Shown: positions 26,891 to 35,331, counted from the stretch's first letter. The stretch is 64,000 nucleotides of DNA from Plantibacter sp050587525 (GCF_050587525.1 NZ_JBOBFT010000016.1:48888-112887), one strand, 5' to 3'. The notes: generated by a model from the sequence alone, not told the origin. A program made the numbers and translations.

Positions 26891-28930
26891 ATGCGGGCGC
26901 GATGGGCAGTATCGATCTGGGCGCTGTGCGTCGCACTCCTCGTCGGCGGATCCGGCGTCGCCGCCTTCGCGGCAGACCCCGTCCAGCTCGGCGGCAGCCG
27001 CGTCGTGGACGATTCGTCCGTCCTCTCCTCCTCGGAGCTGTCGCAGGTCGAGCAGGCGTCCGCGAAGCTGTCGAGCGACAAGAAGATCGATCTGTGGGTC
27101 GTCTACGTCCCGACGTTCACGAACCCGTCCGATGCCGAGGGCTGGGCCAACCAGACGGCCTCGGACAACGGGCTGGGTCCCACCCAGTACCTGCTCGCGA
27201 TCGCGACCGACGGTCGGCAGATGTACCTGTCCGGCGATTCGAACGGTCCCGTCACGGGTGACCAGCTGGGCGCCATCGAACAGCAGCTCATCCTCCCCGC
27301 CCTGCAGAACGACGACTGGGCCGGTGCCGGCGTCGCGGCCGCCACAGGCCTCGCCACGGCTGCCGGCGGCGGCACGGTGAGCGCGGGGGGTTCCGGTGGG
27401 GGCGGAGGCGCCGGTTGGGTGATCTTCTGGATCCTCATCGCCGTCGCGGCCATCGCCTTCGTGATGTTCCTCGTGGCACGCAGGCGCAGGAAGGGCGCTG
27501 TCGCGGGCGGCGCCAAGGGCGGCGCGAAGGGCGGCCAGGCGGTCGATCCGCTCGCTTCACTCCCCATCGAGGATCTCAGCAGGCAGGCGGGGAGTGCACT
27601 CGTCCAGACCGATGACGCCGTCCGCACGAGCGAGGAGGAGCTGGGCTTCGCGACCGCTTCGTACGGCGAGGCGTCGACCGTCGACTTCACGAAAGCGCTC
27701 GACCAGGCGAAAGCGGACCTGTCGCAGGCGTTCGCCCTCAAGCAGCGCCTCGACGACGCCGAGCCGGACACGGAAGCCGACACGCGGGCGTGGAACATCC
27801 AGATCATCCGTCTGTGCGAGCGGGCGAACCACTCGCTCGACGAGCAGGCCGCATCGTTCGATGAGCTCCGCGCACTGGAGAAGAACGCGCCCGCGGCGGT
27901 CGAGGAGATGCGCGCTCGCGCCGCCGCCGCAGGTCCGTCCGTGCAAGCCGCCCGCGACACCGTCGCCTCGCTCGCGACCCGCTACTCCCCCGACGCGTTC
28001 GCAACGGTCGTCGACAATCCGGATCAGGCGACGGAACGCCTCGCGTTCGTCGGCACGGCGGTGAACGATGCCAGCACGAAGCTCGCCGCCGGAGATTCCG
28101 GCAGCGCGGCGGTCGGCATCCGCGCGGCCGAGGAGGCGCTCGACCAGTCCGCTCTCCTCCTCGGCGCCGTCAAGCGCGTCGAAGCGGACCTCGCGGCGGC
28201 GGACCAGGCCGTCGCCGCGCGACTCGCCGAGCTCGACAGCGACCTCGCCGGAGCGAAAGCCCAACCGGGCCCGAACGGTCAGCTCGGCCCCGTCATCGGC
28301 TCGACCACCGCGGCCGTCGCAGCCGTCCGTCAGGCGCTCGCCTCCGGTCGTACGAATCCGATCCCGCTGCTCGCCCAGCTCGACGCGGCCAACACACAGA
28401 TCGACGGCGCGATGCAGGGCGTGCGAAGCGCGATCGAACAGCAGCAGCGTGCAGCGGCAGCCCTCGGACAGGCGCTCACGACGGCGCAGGCGCAGGTCTC
28501 CGCCGCCGAGGACTTCATCACCTCGCGTCGAGGAGCGGTCGGCGCGGAAGCCCGCACCCGACTCGCCGAATCGGGACGGACGCTCGTGCAGGCCCAGAGC
28601 CTCGCCGCGACCGATCCCGCCCAGGCGCTCGCCCTCGCACAACGCGCCAACAGCCTCGCATCGCAGGCCGTGCAGTACGCGCAGTCCGACGTCGGCCAGT
28701 TCCAGACCCAGTCGAACGGCGGAGGCGGCAACAACGGCGTCCTCGGCGCCGTGCTGGGCGGCATCCTCATCAACTCCGTCCTCGGCGGCGGAGGAGGCGG
28801 AGGCGGCGGGATGTTCGGCGGCGGAAGCAGTGGCGGCGGCCGCTCCAGTGGTGGCGGCGGCTCCTCGCGCAGCCCGGGCAGCTTCGGCGGCAGCGGCACC
28901 AGGTCCAGGCGCGGCGGCGGTCGATTCTGA
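26891..28930 (+). CDS. TPM-domain membrane protein with coiled coil and Gly-rich tail
   Basis: 679 aa. Signal peptide (1-27, cut near AFA-AD), TPM domain outside (about 35-150: VDDSSVLSSSELSQVEQASAKL, LLAIATDGRQMYLS), Gly-rich hinge, one membrane helix (176-197), then about 400 residues of Ala/Gln/Asp-rich helices, likely coiled coil, inside the cell. The end is Gly/Ser-rich (GGGGGGGGMFGGGSSGGG) and finishes in basic residues, like the YgcG group. TPM domains occur with PspA systems in envelope stress; pspA follows directly. A role in membrane maintenance is inferred. Confidence 0.88.
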   Translation: MRARWAVSIWALCVALLVGGSGVAAFAADPVQLGGSRVVDDSSVLSSSELSQVEQASAKLSSDKKIDLWVVYVPTFTNPSDAEGWANQTASDNGLGPTQYLLAIATDGRQMYLSGDSNGPVTGDQLGAIEQQLILPALQNDDWAGAGVAAATGLATAAGGGTVSAGGSGGGGGAGWVIFWILIAVAAIAFVMFLVARRRRKGAVAGGAKGGAKGGQAVDPLASLPIEDLSRQAGSALVQTDDAVRTSEEELGFATASYGEASTVDFTKALDQAKADLSQAFALKQRLDDAEPDTEADTRAWNIQIIRLCERANHSLDEQAASFDELRALEKNAPAAVEEMRARAAAAGPSVQAARDTVASLATRYSPDAFATVVDNPDQATERLAFVGTAVNDASTKLAAGDSGSAAVGIRAAEEALDQSALLLGAVKRVEADLAAADQAVAARLAELDSDLAGAKAQPGPNGQLGPVIGSTTAAVAAVRQALASGRTNPIPLLAQLDAANTQIDGAMQGVRSAIEQQQRAAAALGQALTTAQAQVSAAEDFITSRRGAVGAEARTRLAESGRTLVQAQSLAATDPAQALALAQRANSLASQAVQYAQSDVGQFQTQSNGGGGNNGVLGAVLGGILINSVLGGGGGGGGGMFGGGSSGGGRSSGGGGSSRSPGSFGGSGTRSRRGGGRF

Positions 28931-29087
28931 TGCGTTCACACACGCACGATCGGGCCGCGCCGGCGCGGGCACACGCGACCGAGATCGACGCCATGACCGC
29001 TTCGCGTCGGCACGCCCCGCCCCAACACTTCGAACACCGTCCACGATTCGCAGCAACCCGTTCGGCAGCATTCAGAGAGGAAACACC

Positions 29088-29882
29088 ATGACCGCCAAAC
29101 AGTCCATCTTCGGACGCATCGCCCAGCTCACCAAAGCGAACATCAACGCTCTGCTCGACTCCGCAGAGGACCCGCAGAAGATGCTCGACCAGATGGTGCG
29201 CGACTACACGAACAGCATCGCCGACGCCGAGAGCGCCATCGCCGAGACGATCGGCAATCTGCGCCTCCTGGAGCAGGACCACAAGGAAGACGTCGATGCT
29301 GCGGCCGAGTGGGGCGCGAAGGCCCTCGCCGCGAGCCGCAAGGCCGACGAACTCCGCCAGGCCGGGAACACGGGCGACGCCGACAAGTTCGACAACCTCG
29401 CGAAGGTCGCCCTCCAGCGTCAGATCAGCTCCGAGGGTGAGGCCAAGCAGGCCGAACCGCAGATCGCTTCGCAGACCAAGGTCGTCGACCAGCTGAAGAG
29501 CGGCCTCAACGGCATGAAGCAGAAGCTCGAGCAGCTGAAGTCGAAGCGCAGCGAGCTCGTCGCCCGTTCGAAGACCGCCGAAGCGCAGAAGAAGGTCAAC
29601 GACGCCGTCGGCAGCATCGACATCCTCGACCCCACGAGCGAGCTCAGCCGCTACGAGGACAAGATCCGCCGCGAAGAGGCGAAGGTCCTCGGCCAGTCCG
29701 AGCTCGCCGCTTCGAGCCTCGACAACCAGTTCAAGGACCTCGAGGACCTGGGCGAACTGACCGAGGTCGAAGCCCGTCTCGCAGCCCTCAAGGGCGGCGG
29801 CAGCCCCGCCGTCTCCGCCGCACCCACGGCATCGGCCATCGAGGCGTCCGGCCCCGAGTACACGCCGGGAACATCCAACTGA
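29088..29882 (+). CDS. pspA: PspA/IM30 family protein
   Basis: 264 aa from the ATG at 29088, with GAGAGG upstream; the longer frame upstream is the shadow of the TPM gene. Almost wholly coiled coil: amphipathic start MTAKQSIFGRIAQLTKANINALLD, DPQKMLDQMVRDYTNSI, then long helices, and a Pro/Ser tail. Members of this ESCRT-III superfamily coat and repair membranes. It follows the TPM gene by 157 bp and ends in a strong stem-loop (29902-29951). No pspB/C-type partner is present. Confidence 0.94.
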   Translation: MTAKQSIFGRIAQLTKANINALLDSAEDPQKMLDQMVRDYTNSIADAESAIAETIGNLRLLEQDHKEDVDAAAEWGAKALAASRKADELRQAGNTGDADKFDNLAKVALQRQISSEGEAKQAEPQIASQTKVVDQLKSGLNGMKQKLEQLKSKRSELVARSKTAEAQKKVNDAVGSIDILDPTSELSRYEDKIRREEAKVLGQSELAASSLDNQFKDLEDLGELTEVEARLAALKGGGSPAVSAAPTASAIEASGPEYTPGTSN

Positions 29883-29901
29883 CGCGAGTCGTTCCATCAG
29901 G

Positions 29902-29951
29902 ACAGGGTCCGGTTCCGAAGCCGTCAACGGCAGCTCGGAGCCGGGCCCTGT
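29902..29951 (+). terminator. Nested stem-loop after pspA
   Basis: 17 bp outer stem with two G-U pairs (29902-29918 with 29935-29951) enclosing GCCGT-CA-ACGGC (29920-29931). No clear U-tract. It separates pspA from the arginase-family operon. Confidence 0.6.
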
Positions 29952-30030
29952 GCTGCTCCACCGGACCAGCCCACCCGGGAGCAGGCCGGTCCGCCGGCAG
30001 GCTCCGCTCGTACCACCTGAAAGGCACCGC

Positions 30031-30981
30031 ATGACCAGTTTCGTCGTCGTCCCACAGTGGCAGGGATCCGGATCCTCGCGAGCGATGCAGCTCGTCGACG
30101 GTGCGCAGGCGATCCGCGGTGATCTGCCGAGCGCGGCGACGACCGTCGTCGACGTGCCCATCGAGGCCGGCGAATCGCTCGGGACGGGCATCCGCAGGCT
30201 GAGCACGCTCACGATGACGGCGGAACGGCAGCGCATCGCCCTCGGCCAGGTCGACGGGCCGGTCATCACGATCGGCGGGGACTGCGGTGTGGAGTTCGCG
30301 TCGGTCCAGCACGCGATCGCACGGACCGCTCCGGAGTCGACGCTCGCCCTCGTCTGGTTCGACGCCCACGGCGATCTCAACACGCCCGCCGGATCCCGCA
30401 CGGGCGCGTTCAGCGGCATGGTCGCCCGCGCCCTCCTCGGCGACGGCGAGGAACCGCTCGTCGCCTCCCCCGCCGTCGACCCGTCACGATTCGTCCTCGT
30501 GGGAGCCCGCGACCTCGACGATGCGGAGGTCGCCTACCTCGCCGAAACGCCGCTGCCGGTGGTCGACGCCGACACCGTCACACCGGCCGAGGTCGTCGCC
30601 GCCGTCGAATCGACCGGCGCGACCCACGTGTACATCCACGTCGACCTCGACGTCCTCGACCCGTCCGACCTCACCGCCGTGAGCTCCGGCGTGCCGTTCG
30701 GGGTGCCGCTCGCGCGCCTCGTCGAGACCGTCACCGCCCTCAAGCAGCGGTTCGGATTCGCGGGAGCCGGGGTCACGGGCTTCGCACCGTCCTCGGCGGC
30801 CGCTGCGAGCGACGACCTCGGCACCATCCTGCGCATCATCGGCGCGCTCTCCCGTGAACCGAAACCTGTTGAGCAGCAGCCCGCCGAGCAGCCGTCCCCG
30901 GAGCAGCAGCCCGCGGAGCGGCAGCCCACAGACCAGAACGCCTCGAACACCGACACGAAGAACCACTCGGAGGAATCATGA
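30031..30981 (+). CDS. Arginase/agmatinase-family enzyme
   Basis: 316 aa from the ATG at 30031 (GAAAGG upstream). Binuclear Mn site: GGDC (82-85), DAHGD (111-115) and HVDLDVLDP. The family covers arginase, agmatinase, formimidoylglutamase and proclavaminate amidinohydrolase; the sequence does not tell me which amidine is used. The last 25 residues are a Gln/Pro/Glu-rich tail of repeated EQQP/AEQP units, unusual for the family. It overlaps the next gene by four bases (ATGA) and starts a three-gene operon. Confidence 0.88.
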   Translation: MTSFVVVPQWQGSGSSRAMQLVDGAQAIRGDLPSAATTVVDVPIEAGESLGTGIRRLSTLTMTAERQRIALGQVDGPVITIGGDCGVEFASVQHAIARTAPESTLALVWFDAHGDLNTPAGSRTGAFSGMVARALLGDGEEPLVASPAVDPSRFVLVGARDLDDAEVAYLAETPLPVVDADTVTPAEVVAAVESTGATHVYIHVDLDVLDPSDLTAVSSGVPFGVPLARLVETVTALKQRFGFAGAGVTGFAPSSAAAASDDLGTILRIIGALSREPKPVEQQPAEQPSPEQQPAERQPTDQNASNTDTKNHSEES

Positions 30982-32387
30982 GCACCACGTACGACCTCAT
31001 CGTCATTGGAGCCGGCCCCGTCGGCGAGAACGTCGCGGACTACGCGCACCGGGAGGGTTTGAGCGTCGTCATCGTCGAGAGCGAACTCGTCGGCGGCGAA
31101 TGCTCCTACTGGGCCTGCATGCCGTCGAAGGCGCTCCTGCGTTCCGGCTCGGCCCTCCGCGCCGCTCAGCGCGTCGCCGGCGCCGTTCCGGCCGACGTGA
31201 AGCTCGACCCCATCGCCGTCCTCGCCCGCCGCGACTCGTTCACGAGCAACTGGTCCGATGCCGGACAGGTCGACTGGCTGACGGGCGCCGGCATCGATCT
31301 CGTCCGCGGACACGGCCGCATCACGGGCGAACGAGAAGTGACCGTCGAGACGCCGGACGGCGAACACCGCATCCTCCGCGCCACCCACGCCGTCGCGGTG
31401 AGCACGGGCAGCGCGGCGCTGCTGCCGGACATCCCGGGCATCGCCGATGTCCAGCCGTGGACGAGCCGTGAGGCGACCGCCGTCGAGCAGATCCCGGAGA
31501 GCGTCGTCATCCTCGGCGGCGGTGTCGTCGCGACCGAGATGGCGACCGCCTATCAGGCCCTCGGGTCCTCGGTCACGCTCGTCGCGCGTGGCAGCGTGCT
31601 GGGCGGCCAGGAGCCGTTCGTCGGCGACCTCGTGTCCGCCGGGCTCCGCGAGCTGGGCGTCACGATCGTCCACGGCACCCCGACAGCCGTCTCGCGGGAG
31701 CACGGCGTCGTCACGCTCACCCTCGGCGACGAGTCCGTCACGGGCGCGGAACTCATCGTCGCGACCGGGCGCACCCCTCGCACCGACGACCTCGGACTCG
31801 ACAGCATCGGTGTGAAGCCCGGCACGTGGCTCGACGTCGACGACCACCTCCAGGTGCACGGCTTCGACTGGCTCTATGCGGCCGGCGACGTCAACCACCG
31901 TGCGCTCCTCACCCACCAGGGCAAGTACCAGGCGCGTGCCGCAGGGAAGGTCATCGCCGCCCGCGCGAACGGCGACTCGATCGTCTCGACGCCGTGGAGC
32001 GACCACGTCGCCACCGCCGACCACGCCGCCGTTCCGCAGGTCATCTTCAGCGAGCCGGAGGTGTCGGCCGTCGGCCTCACCGCGGCCGCCGCCGAGAAGG
32101 CGGGCCTCCGCACCCGGGTCGTCGACTACGAGCTCGGGTCCGTCGCCGGATCCAGCCTGCAGGCCGACGGGTACGCGGGCAAGGCCCGCATCGTCGTCGA
32201 CGAGGACCGCGGCGTCATCGTGGGTGCGACGTTCGTCGGGCAAGAAGTCGCCGAGCTCGTCCATGCGGCGACGATCGCGGTCGTCGGCGAGGTCCCGCTC
32301 AGCCGTCTCTGGCACGCCGTCCCCTCGTATCCGACCATGAGCGAGATCTGGCTGCGCCTTCTCGAGACGTACCGGAGCGAGGCGTGA
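30978..32387 (+). CDS. Class I pyridine nucleotide-disulfide oxidoreductase
   Basis: 469 aa flavoprotein. FAD motif IVIGAGPVGENVA near residue 10, redox pair C42 and C47 in GGECSYWACMPSK, NAD(P)-binding VVILGGGVVATEMA, second FAD stretch LYAAGDVN, and a C-terminal HAVPSYPTMSE that stands for the HxxxxE base of dihydrolipoamide/mercuric reductases. There are no lipoamide-complex or mer genes nearby, so the disulfide substrate is unknown. Coupled to genes on both sides. Confidence 0.9.
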   Translation: MSTTYDLIVIGAGPVGENVADYAHREGLSVVIVESELVGGECSYWACMPSKALLRSGSALRAAQRVAGAVPADVKLDPIAVLARRDSFTSNWSDAGQVDWLTGAGIDLVRGHGRITGEREVTVETPDGEHRILRATHAVAVSTGSAALLPDIPGIADVQPWTSREATAVEQIPESVVILGGGVVATEMATAYQALGSSVTLVARGSVLGGQEPFVGDLVSAGLRELGVTIVHGTPTAVSREHGVVTLTLGDESVTGAELIVATGRTPRTDDLGLDSIGVKPGTWLDVDDHLQVHGFDWLYAAGDVNHRALLTHQGKYQARAAGKVIAARANGDSIVSTPWSDHVATADHAAVPQVIFSEPEVSAVGLTAAAAEKAGLRTRVVDYELGSVAGSSLQADGYAGKARIVVDEDRGVIVGATFVGQEVAELVHAATIAVVGEVPLSRLWHAVPSYPTMSEIWLRLLETYRSEA

Positions 32388-32782
32388 CAGAGGCTGCGAC
32401 ACCACGGTCTCGCCGGAGCGGCGGGTTCCTGCTCGACACCCCGATCAGCCGCCTCGGGTACCTGTACGCCACGCTCGTCGGGCTGATCTGGGGATCGATC
32501 TGGAGCACCGGGCCGGTCGAGCGTCGGGACGGCCTCTTCGTGTTCCGCGGCATGCCGAAGTGGACGTTCGGGCGCGGTGGATCGTGTGTGGGCGCGTGCT
32601 ACCTGACCGACCAGAACGTGTCATCGGCGGTCCTCCAGCATGAGGCCGTGCACAAGCGGCAGTGGCAGCGGTACGGGATGCTGTTCCCGCTCATGTACGC
32701 GATCTCCGGGCGCGATCCGCTCCGCAACCGCTTCGAGATCGAGGCCGGACTCGAGCGCGGCGGCTACATCCGCCCGAGCTAA
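32384..32782 (+). CDS. Small membrane protein with HExxH motif
   Basis: 132 aa from the GTG at 32384, overlapping the previous stop by four bases. One hydrophobic segment (about residues 23-42, LGYLYATLVGLIWGSIW). The C-terminal half has LQHEAVHKRQWQRYG (HExxH) and a later NRFEIEAGLERGG with candidate third-ligand glutamates, as in small gluzincin-like domains. Proteins of this kind are sometimes labelled Fe-S oxidoreductase, but I see no cluster motif (only two Cys). A tiny metalloprotease or zinc protein is an inference. Confidence 0.75.
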   Translation: MTEAATPRSRRSGGFLLDTPISRLGYLYATLVGLIWGSIWSTGPVERRDGLFVFRGMPKWTFGRGGSCVGACYLTDQNVSSAVLQHEAVHKRQWQRYGMLFPLMYAISGRDPLRNRFEIEAGLERGGYIRPS

Positions 32783-32792
32783 GCCTCCAAGT

Positions 32793-32856
32793 CCGCGAGG
32801 TGTCACATATGGCTCGTCCGACCCCGTTCCGACTGGCCATATGTGACACCTCGCGG
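32793..32856. repeat. Perfect 21 bp palindrome P4
   Basis: Arms at 32793-32813 and 32836-32856 (core GAGGTGTCACATATGGC) are exact complements with a 22-base loop. It stands 11 bp after the HExxH gene and 40 bp before the next start. Single copy in the window. Confidence 0.9.
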
Positions 32857-32896
32857 GCCGAGGAATAGAACCGGAGCGCCGAGTGTATTCATATGT

Positions 32897-33943
32897 ATGG
32901 AACTTGGCGTGTACACCTTCGGAGACATCCACCGCGACCCCGTGACTGGGGAACGCACGACACCGGCGCAGCAACTGCGCAACACGATCGAGCGCGTGAA
33001 ACTCGCCGACGAGCTCGGCCTCGACTGGTTCGGCATCGGCGAGCACCACCGCACCGACTACTCGATCTCGGCCCCGGCGACCGTTCTGGCCGCAGCGGCG
33101 ACCGTCACCGAACGCATCCGCCTCGGCAGCGCCGTCACCGTCCTCAGCACCGAGGATCCCGTCCGCGTGTACCAGCAGTTCGCGACGATCGACCTCCTGA
33201 GCGGCGGACGCGCGGAACTCACCGCCGGACGCGGCTCGTTCATCGAATCGTTCCCGCTCTTCGGGGCGACGCTGAACGACTACGACGCCCTCTACGAGGA
33301 GAAGCTGGCCCTCCTCCTCGAGATCGACCGGAACGAACGCGTCACGTGGTCCGGCCACTTCCGACCTGCGCTCTCCGATGCGCAGATCCTGCCGCGGCCG
33401 CTCAACGACCACCTCGACATCTGGGTAGCGACGGGCGGGAACCCGGCATCGTCCGCCCGCGCGGGCAAGCTCGGCCTCCCCGTGAACTACGCGATCATCG
33501 GCGGACTCCCGGAGCGTTTCGCGCCTCTCGTCGACCACTACCGCAAACACGCGGCGCAGGCCGGTCACGATGTCGCGGCGCTCAAGGTCGCCGTCTCCGG
33601 ATTCGGGTTCGTCGCGGACGACAAGACGAAGGCCAAGTCGACCTTCCTCCCCTACTGGCTCGATTCGATGCGCACGATCAGCGCCGAACGGGGCTTCCCG
33701 ACGCCGACGCCGCTCGCATTCGAGAACGAGACGTCAGCACGCGGCGCGCTCTTCGTGGGAGGGCCGAACGACATCGCGGATCGGATCATCGCGCTCCACG
33801 GACACCTGCAGCACGACCGCCAGGCGTTCCAGATGGACCTGTCCGGGATGCCGCAGCGCGAGGTGCTGCGCTCCATCGAGCTGCTGGCGACCGAAGTCAA
33901 GCCGCAGGTCGATCGCGAGCTCGGGGCGGCCGTCGCGGCGTAG
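32897..33943 (+). CDS. LLM-class flavin-dependent oxidoreductase
   Basis: 348 aa from the ATG at 32897 (MELGVYTFGD); the frame extends upstream into palindrome P4 but family alignment begins here. Luciferase-like TIM barrel: GEHHRTDYSISAP, RIRLGSAVTVLSTEDPVRVYQQFATIDLLSGGRAEL, and GFGFVADD near the C-terminus. Members use FMNH2 and O2 to oxidise aldehydes, amines, or C-S bonds. First of four LLM genes in 14 kb; probably part of, or related to, the metY-transporter cluster that follows, though not in the same transcript. Confidence 0.9.
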   Translation: MELGVYTFGDIHRDPVTGERTTPAQQLRNTIERVKLADELGLDWFGIGEHHRTDYSISAPATVLAAAATVTERIRLGSAVTVLSTEDPVRVYQQFATIDLLSGGRAELTAGRGSFIESFPLFGATLNDYDALYEEKLALLLEIDRNERVTWSGHFRPALSDAQILPRPLNDHLDIWVATGGNPASSARAGKLGLPVNYAIIGGLPERFAPLVDHYRKHAAQAGHDVAALKVAVSGFGFVADDKTKAKSTFLPYWLDSMRTISAERGFPTPTPLAFENETSARGALFVGGPNDIADRIIALHGHLQHDRQAFQMDLSGMPQREVLRSIELLATEVKPQVDRELGAAVAA

Positions 33944-33951
33944 TCGTCTCG

Positions 33952-34171
33952 GCCGGTCACCGAGCTTGTCGAGGTACTGCCACGCTGGACCCCACCCTTC
34001 GACAGGCTCAGGGACCGGAGTCCGTACACGACCGGCCACCGAGCTTGTCGGGTACTGCCACACTGCCCCACCCTTCGACAGGCTCAGGGACCGGAGTCCG
34101 CACACGACCGGCCGTTGAGCTTGTCGAAGCGCTGCCACACTGCCCCACCCTTCGACAGGCTCAGGGACCGG
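33952..34171. repeat. Tandem array, period about 77 bp
   Basis: Three units each containing CCGAGCTTGTCG (inverted element) and CCCTTCGACAGGCTCAGGG (direct element), starting at 33995, 34071 and 34148 for the direct part. Each unit can fold into a hairpin. It fills the space between convergent LLM and SIP genes. Confidence 0.9.
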
Positions 34172-34189
34172 CGAGGAAGCGGAGCCGGG

Positions 34190-34648
34190 TCAGTGCGAAG
34201 CGCGCTCGGACGACGCCTGACGCTGCTTGGCAGCAGCGGAACTCGCGAGCGTCATGCGGAGTTCGTTGCGGAGCTCGACCAGGTGGGCGCTCCCACCGCC
34301 GACCCACACGTGGTAATCGGCCGACTCGTGCCCGTCGACGTCGAGCATCTCGCTCGCCCAGGCACGCGCTGCGCGCGAAACGGCCTGGCCGGATGCACAA
34401 CCACGACCGCTCCCGGGCTCCCCCGTGCGGTCGGCGCGGACGAGCCACGTGACGACGACGCGACCGGGACCGGTGAGCGTACGGACGTCCTCGGCATGGT
34501 CGACCTCGACGAAGACCTGACCGCGTGCACAGATCGGCAGCAGACCCAGCACATCGCCGATTTCCGCGATCGACGACGCATCACCGGCGAGGAGCACGTG
34601 ACGTGCGTCTGCGACGGCGAATTCAGCGGGATCTGCGAAGTAGCTCAC
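34190..34648 (-). CDS. Stand-alone siderophore-interacting (SIP) domain protein
   Basis: 152 aa from the GTG at 34648. HVLLAGDASSIAEIGDVLGLLP, GQVFVEVDHAEDVRTL, VVVTWLVRADRTGEPGS and HVWVGGGSAHLVELRNEL follow the NADP-binding C-terminal half of ferric-siderophore reductases (SIP family). The N-terminal FAD-binding half (about 120 residues) is absent and not encoded just upstream, so this is a naturally short form or a remnant. A DtxR/IdeR-like box covers the promoter, which fits an iron role. Leaderless (TATACT six bases before GTG). Confidence 0.82.
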   Translation of the reverse strand: MSYFADPAEFAVADARHVLLAGDASSIAEIGDVLGLLPICARGQVFVEVDHAEDVRTLTGPGRVVVTWLVRADRTGEPGSGRGCASGQAVSRAARAWASEMLDVDGHESADYHVWVGGGSAHLVELRNELRMTLASSAAAKQRQASSERASH

Positions 34649-34654
34649 GTTTTC

Positions 34655-34676
34655 AGTATAGGCATGCCTAACCTGA
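34655..34676 (-). promoter_or_regulatory. DtxR/IdeR-like iron box over a leaderless -10
   Basis: On the minus strand TCAGGTTAGGCATGCCTATA (34657-34676) matches the iron-box consensus TTAGGTTAGGCTAACCTAA at about 14 of 19 places and has a palindromic core AGGCATGCCT. It overlaps the -10 TATACT (34655-34660), so a bound repressor would block the SIP gene when iron is plentiful. Confidence 0.72.
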
Positions 34677-34712
34677 CCTGAACACCCCACAGGTGTCGAT
34701 CACACCGGACGT

Positions 34713-35213
34713 TCAGGCGACGGTGGGCGGAGTCGGCGCGTCCTGCGGCGCCTCCTCCGGTTCGACGAGGTACCGACTCGTGATCGCGACCCGGTTGAAC
34801 GCGTTGATCGAGACCGTGATCCAGGCGATCGCCGTGTACTCGCGCTCGTTCAGCACCCGACGCACGCGCTCGTAGACCTCGTCCGGCACGTGGCCGTTCT
34901 GGATGAGCGTCATCGATTCGGCGAGGTCGAGGGCCGCGCGTTCGGTGTCGGTGAAGACGGACGTCTCCCGCCATGCTGCGACGAGTCCGAGTCGATCGAC
35001 GCTCTCTCCGGCGGCGAGCGCCTTCGTCGTGTGCACGCGGAGACAGAACGCGCACCCGTTGATCTGCGAGACACGCAATTGGACGAGTTCTCGGAGGACG
35101 GGGCTGATCCCGTTGGCCTTCGCGATGTCACCGACTGTGCTCGCCAACGCGGCGAGCGCCTTGTACGCCTCTGGTTCGGTTCTGGACAGGTGGACTCTCG
35201 CGGCATCGGTCAC
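34713..35213 (-). CDS. Carboxymuconolactone decarboxylase/AhpD-family protein
   Basis: 166 aa from the GTG at 35213. The helical CMD fold has the AhpD-type redox motif NGCAFCLRVHT (C54, C57, H61), used to reduce peroxides or as an electron relay. Many members carry the helix VRELVQLRVSQING seen here. The start is set by TACCAT six bases upstream (leaderless). It lies downstream of, and in the same direction towards, the SIP gene, so oxidative/iron stress could link them; this is inference. Confidence 0.88.
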   Translation of the reverse strand: MTDAARVHLSRTEPEAYKALAALASTVGDIAKANGISPVLRELVQLRVSQINGCAFCLRVHTTKALAAGESVDRLGLVAAWRETSVFTDTERAALDLAESMTLIQNGHVPDEVYERVRRVLNEREYTAIAWITVSINAFNRVAITSRYLVEPEEAPQDAPTPPTVA

Positions 35214-35219
35214 TCCTTG

Positions 35220-35225
35220 ATGGTA
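35220..35225 (-). promoter_or_regulatory. Leaderless -10 of the CMD gene
   Basis: TACCAT on the minus strand, six bases (CAAGGA) before the GTG at 35213. AAGGA touches the start codon and so is unlikely to be a ribosome binding site. Confidence 0.55.
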
Positions 35226-35238
35226 CGCCGGGCAGTGG

Positions 35239-35331
35239 CCCTTCGACAGGCTCAGGGACCGCAGGCGACGCACCCTTCGACAGGCTCAGGGACCGCAGGC
35301 GACGCACCCTTCGACAGGCTCAGGGACCGGA
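35239..35331. repeat. Tandem array, exact 34 bp period
   Basis: Three copies of the CCCTTCGACAGGCTCAGGG element begin at 35239, 35273 and 35307 with the linker GCAGGCGACGCA repeated between them. Located between the divergent CMD and hydrolase genes, so it is one of the few copies of the element in a promoter region. Confidence 0.92.

Noticed and set aside
32384..32782. Fe-S oxidoreductase function for the 132-aa gene
   Set aside because: Only two Cys are present and they do not form any iron-sulfur motif; the HExxH reading is better supported.
33952..34171. CRISPR array
   Set aside because: Repeats have nearly identical spacers and unequal lengths and there are no cas genes; these are tandem intergenic repeats.
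35239..35331. CRISPR-like array
   Set aside because: The 12-base linkers between copies are identical, so they are part of the repeat, not spacers.
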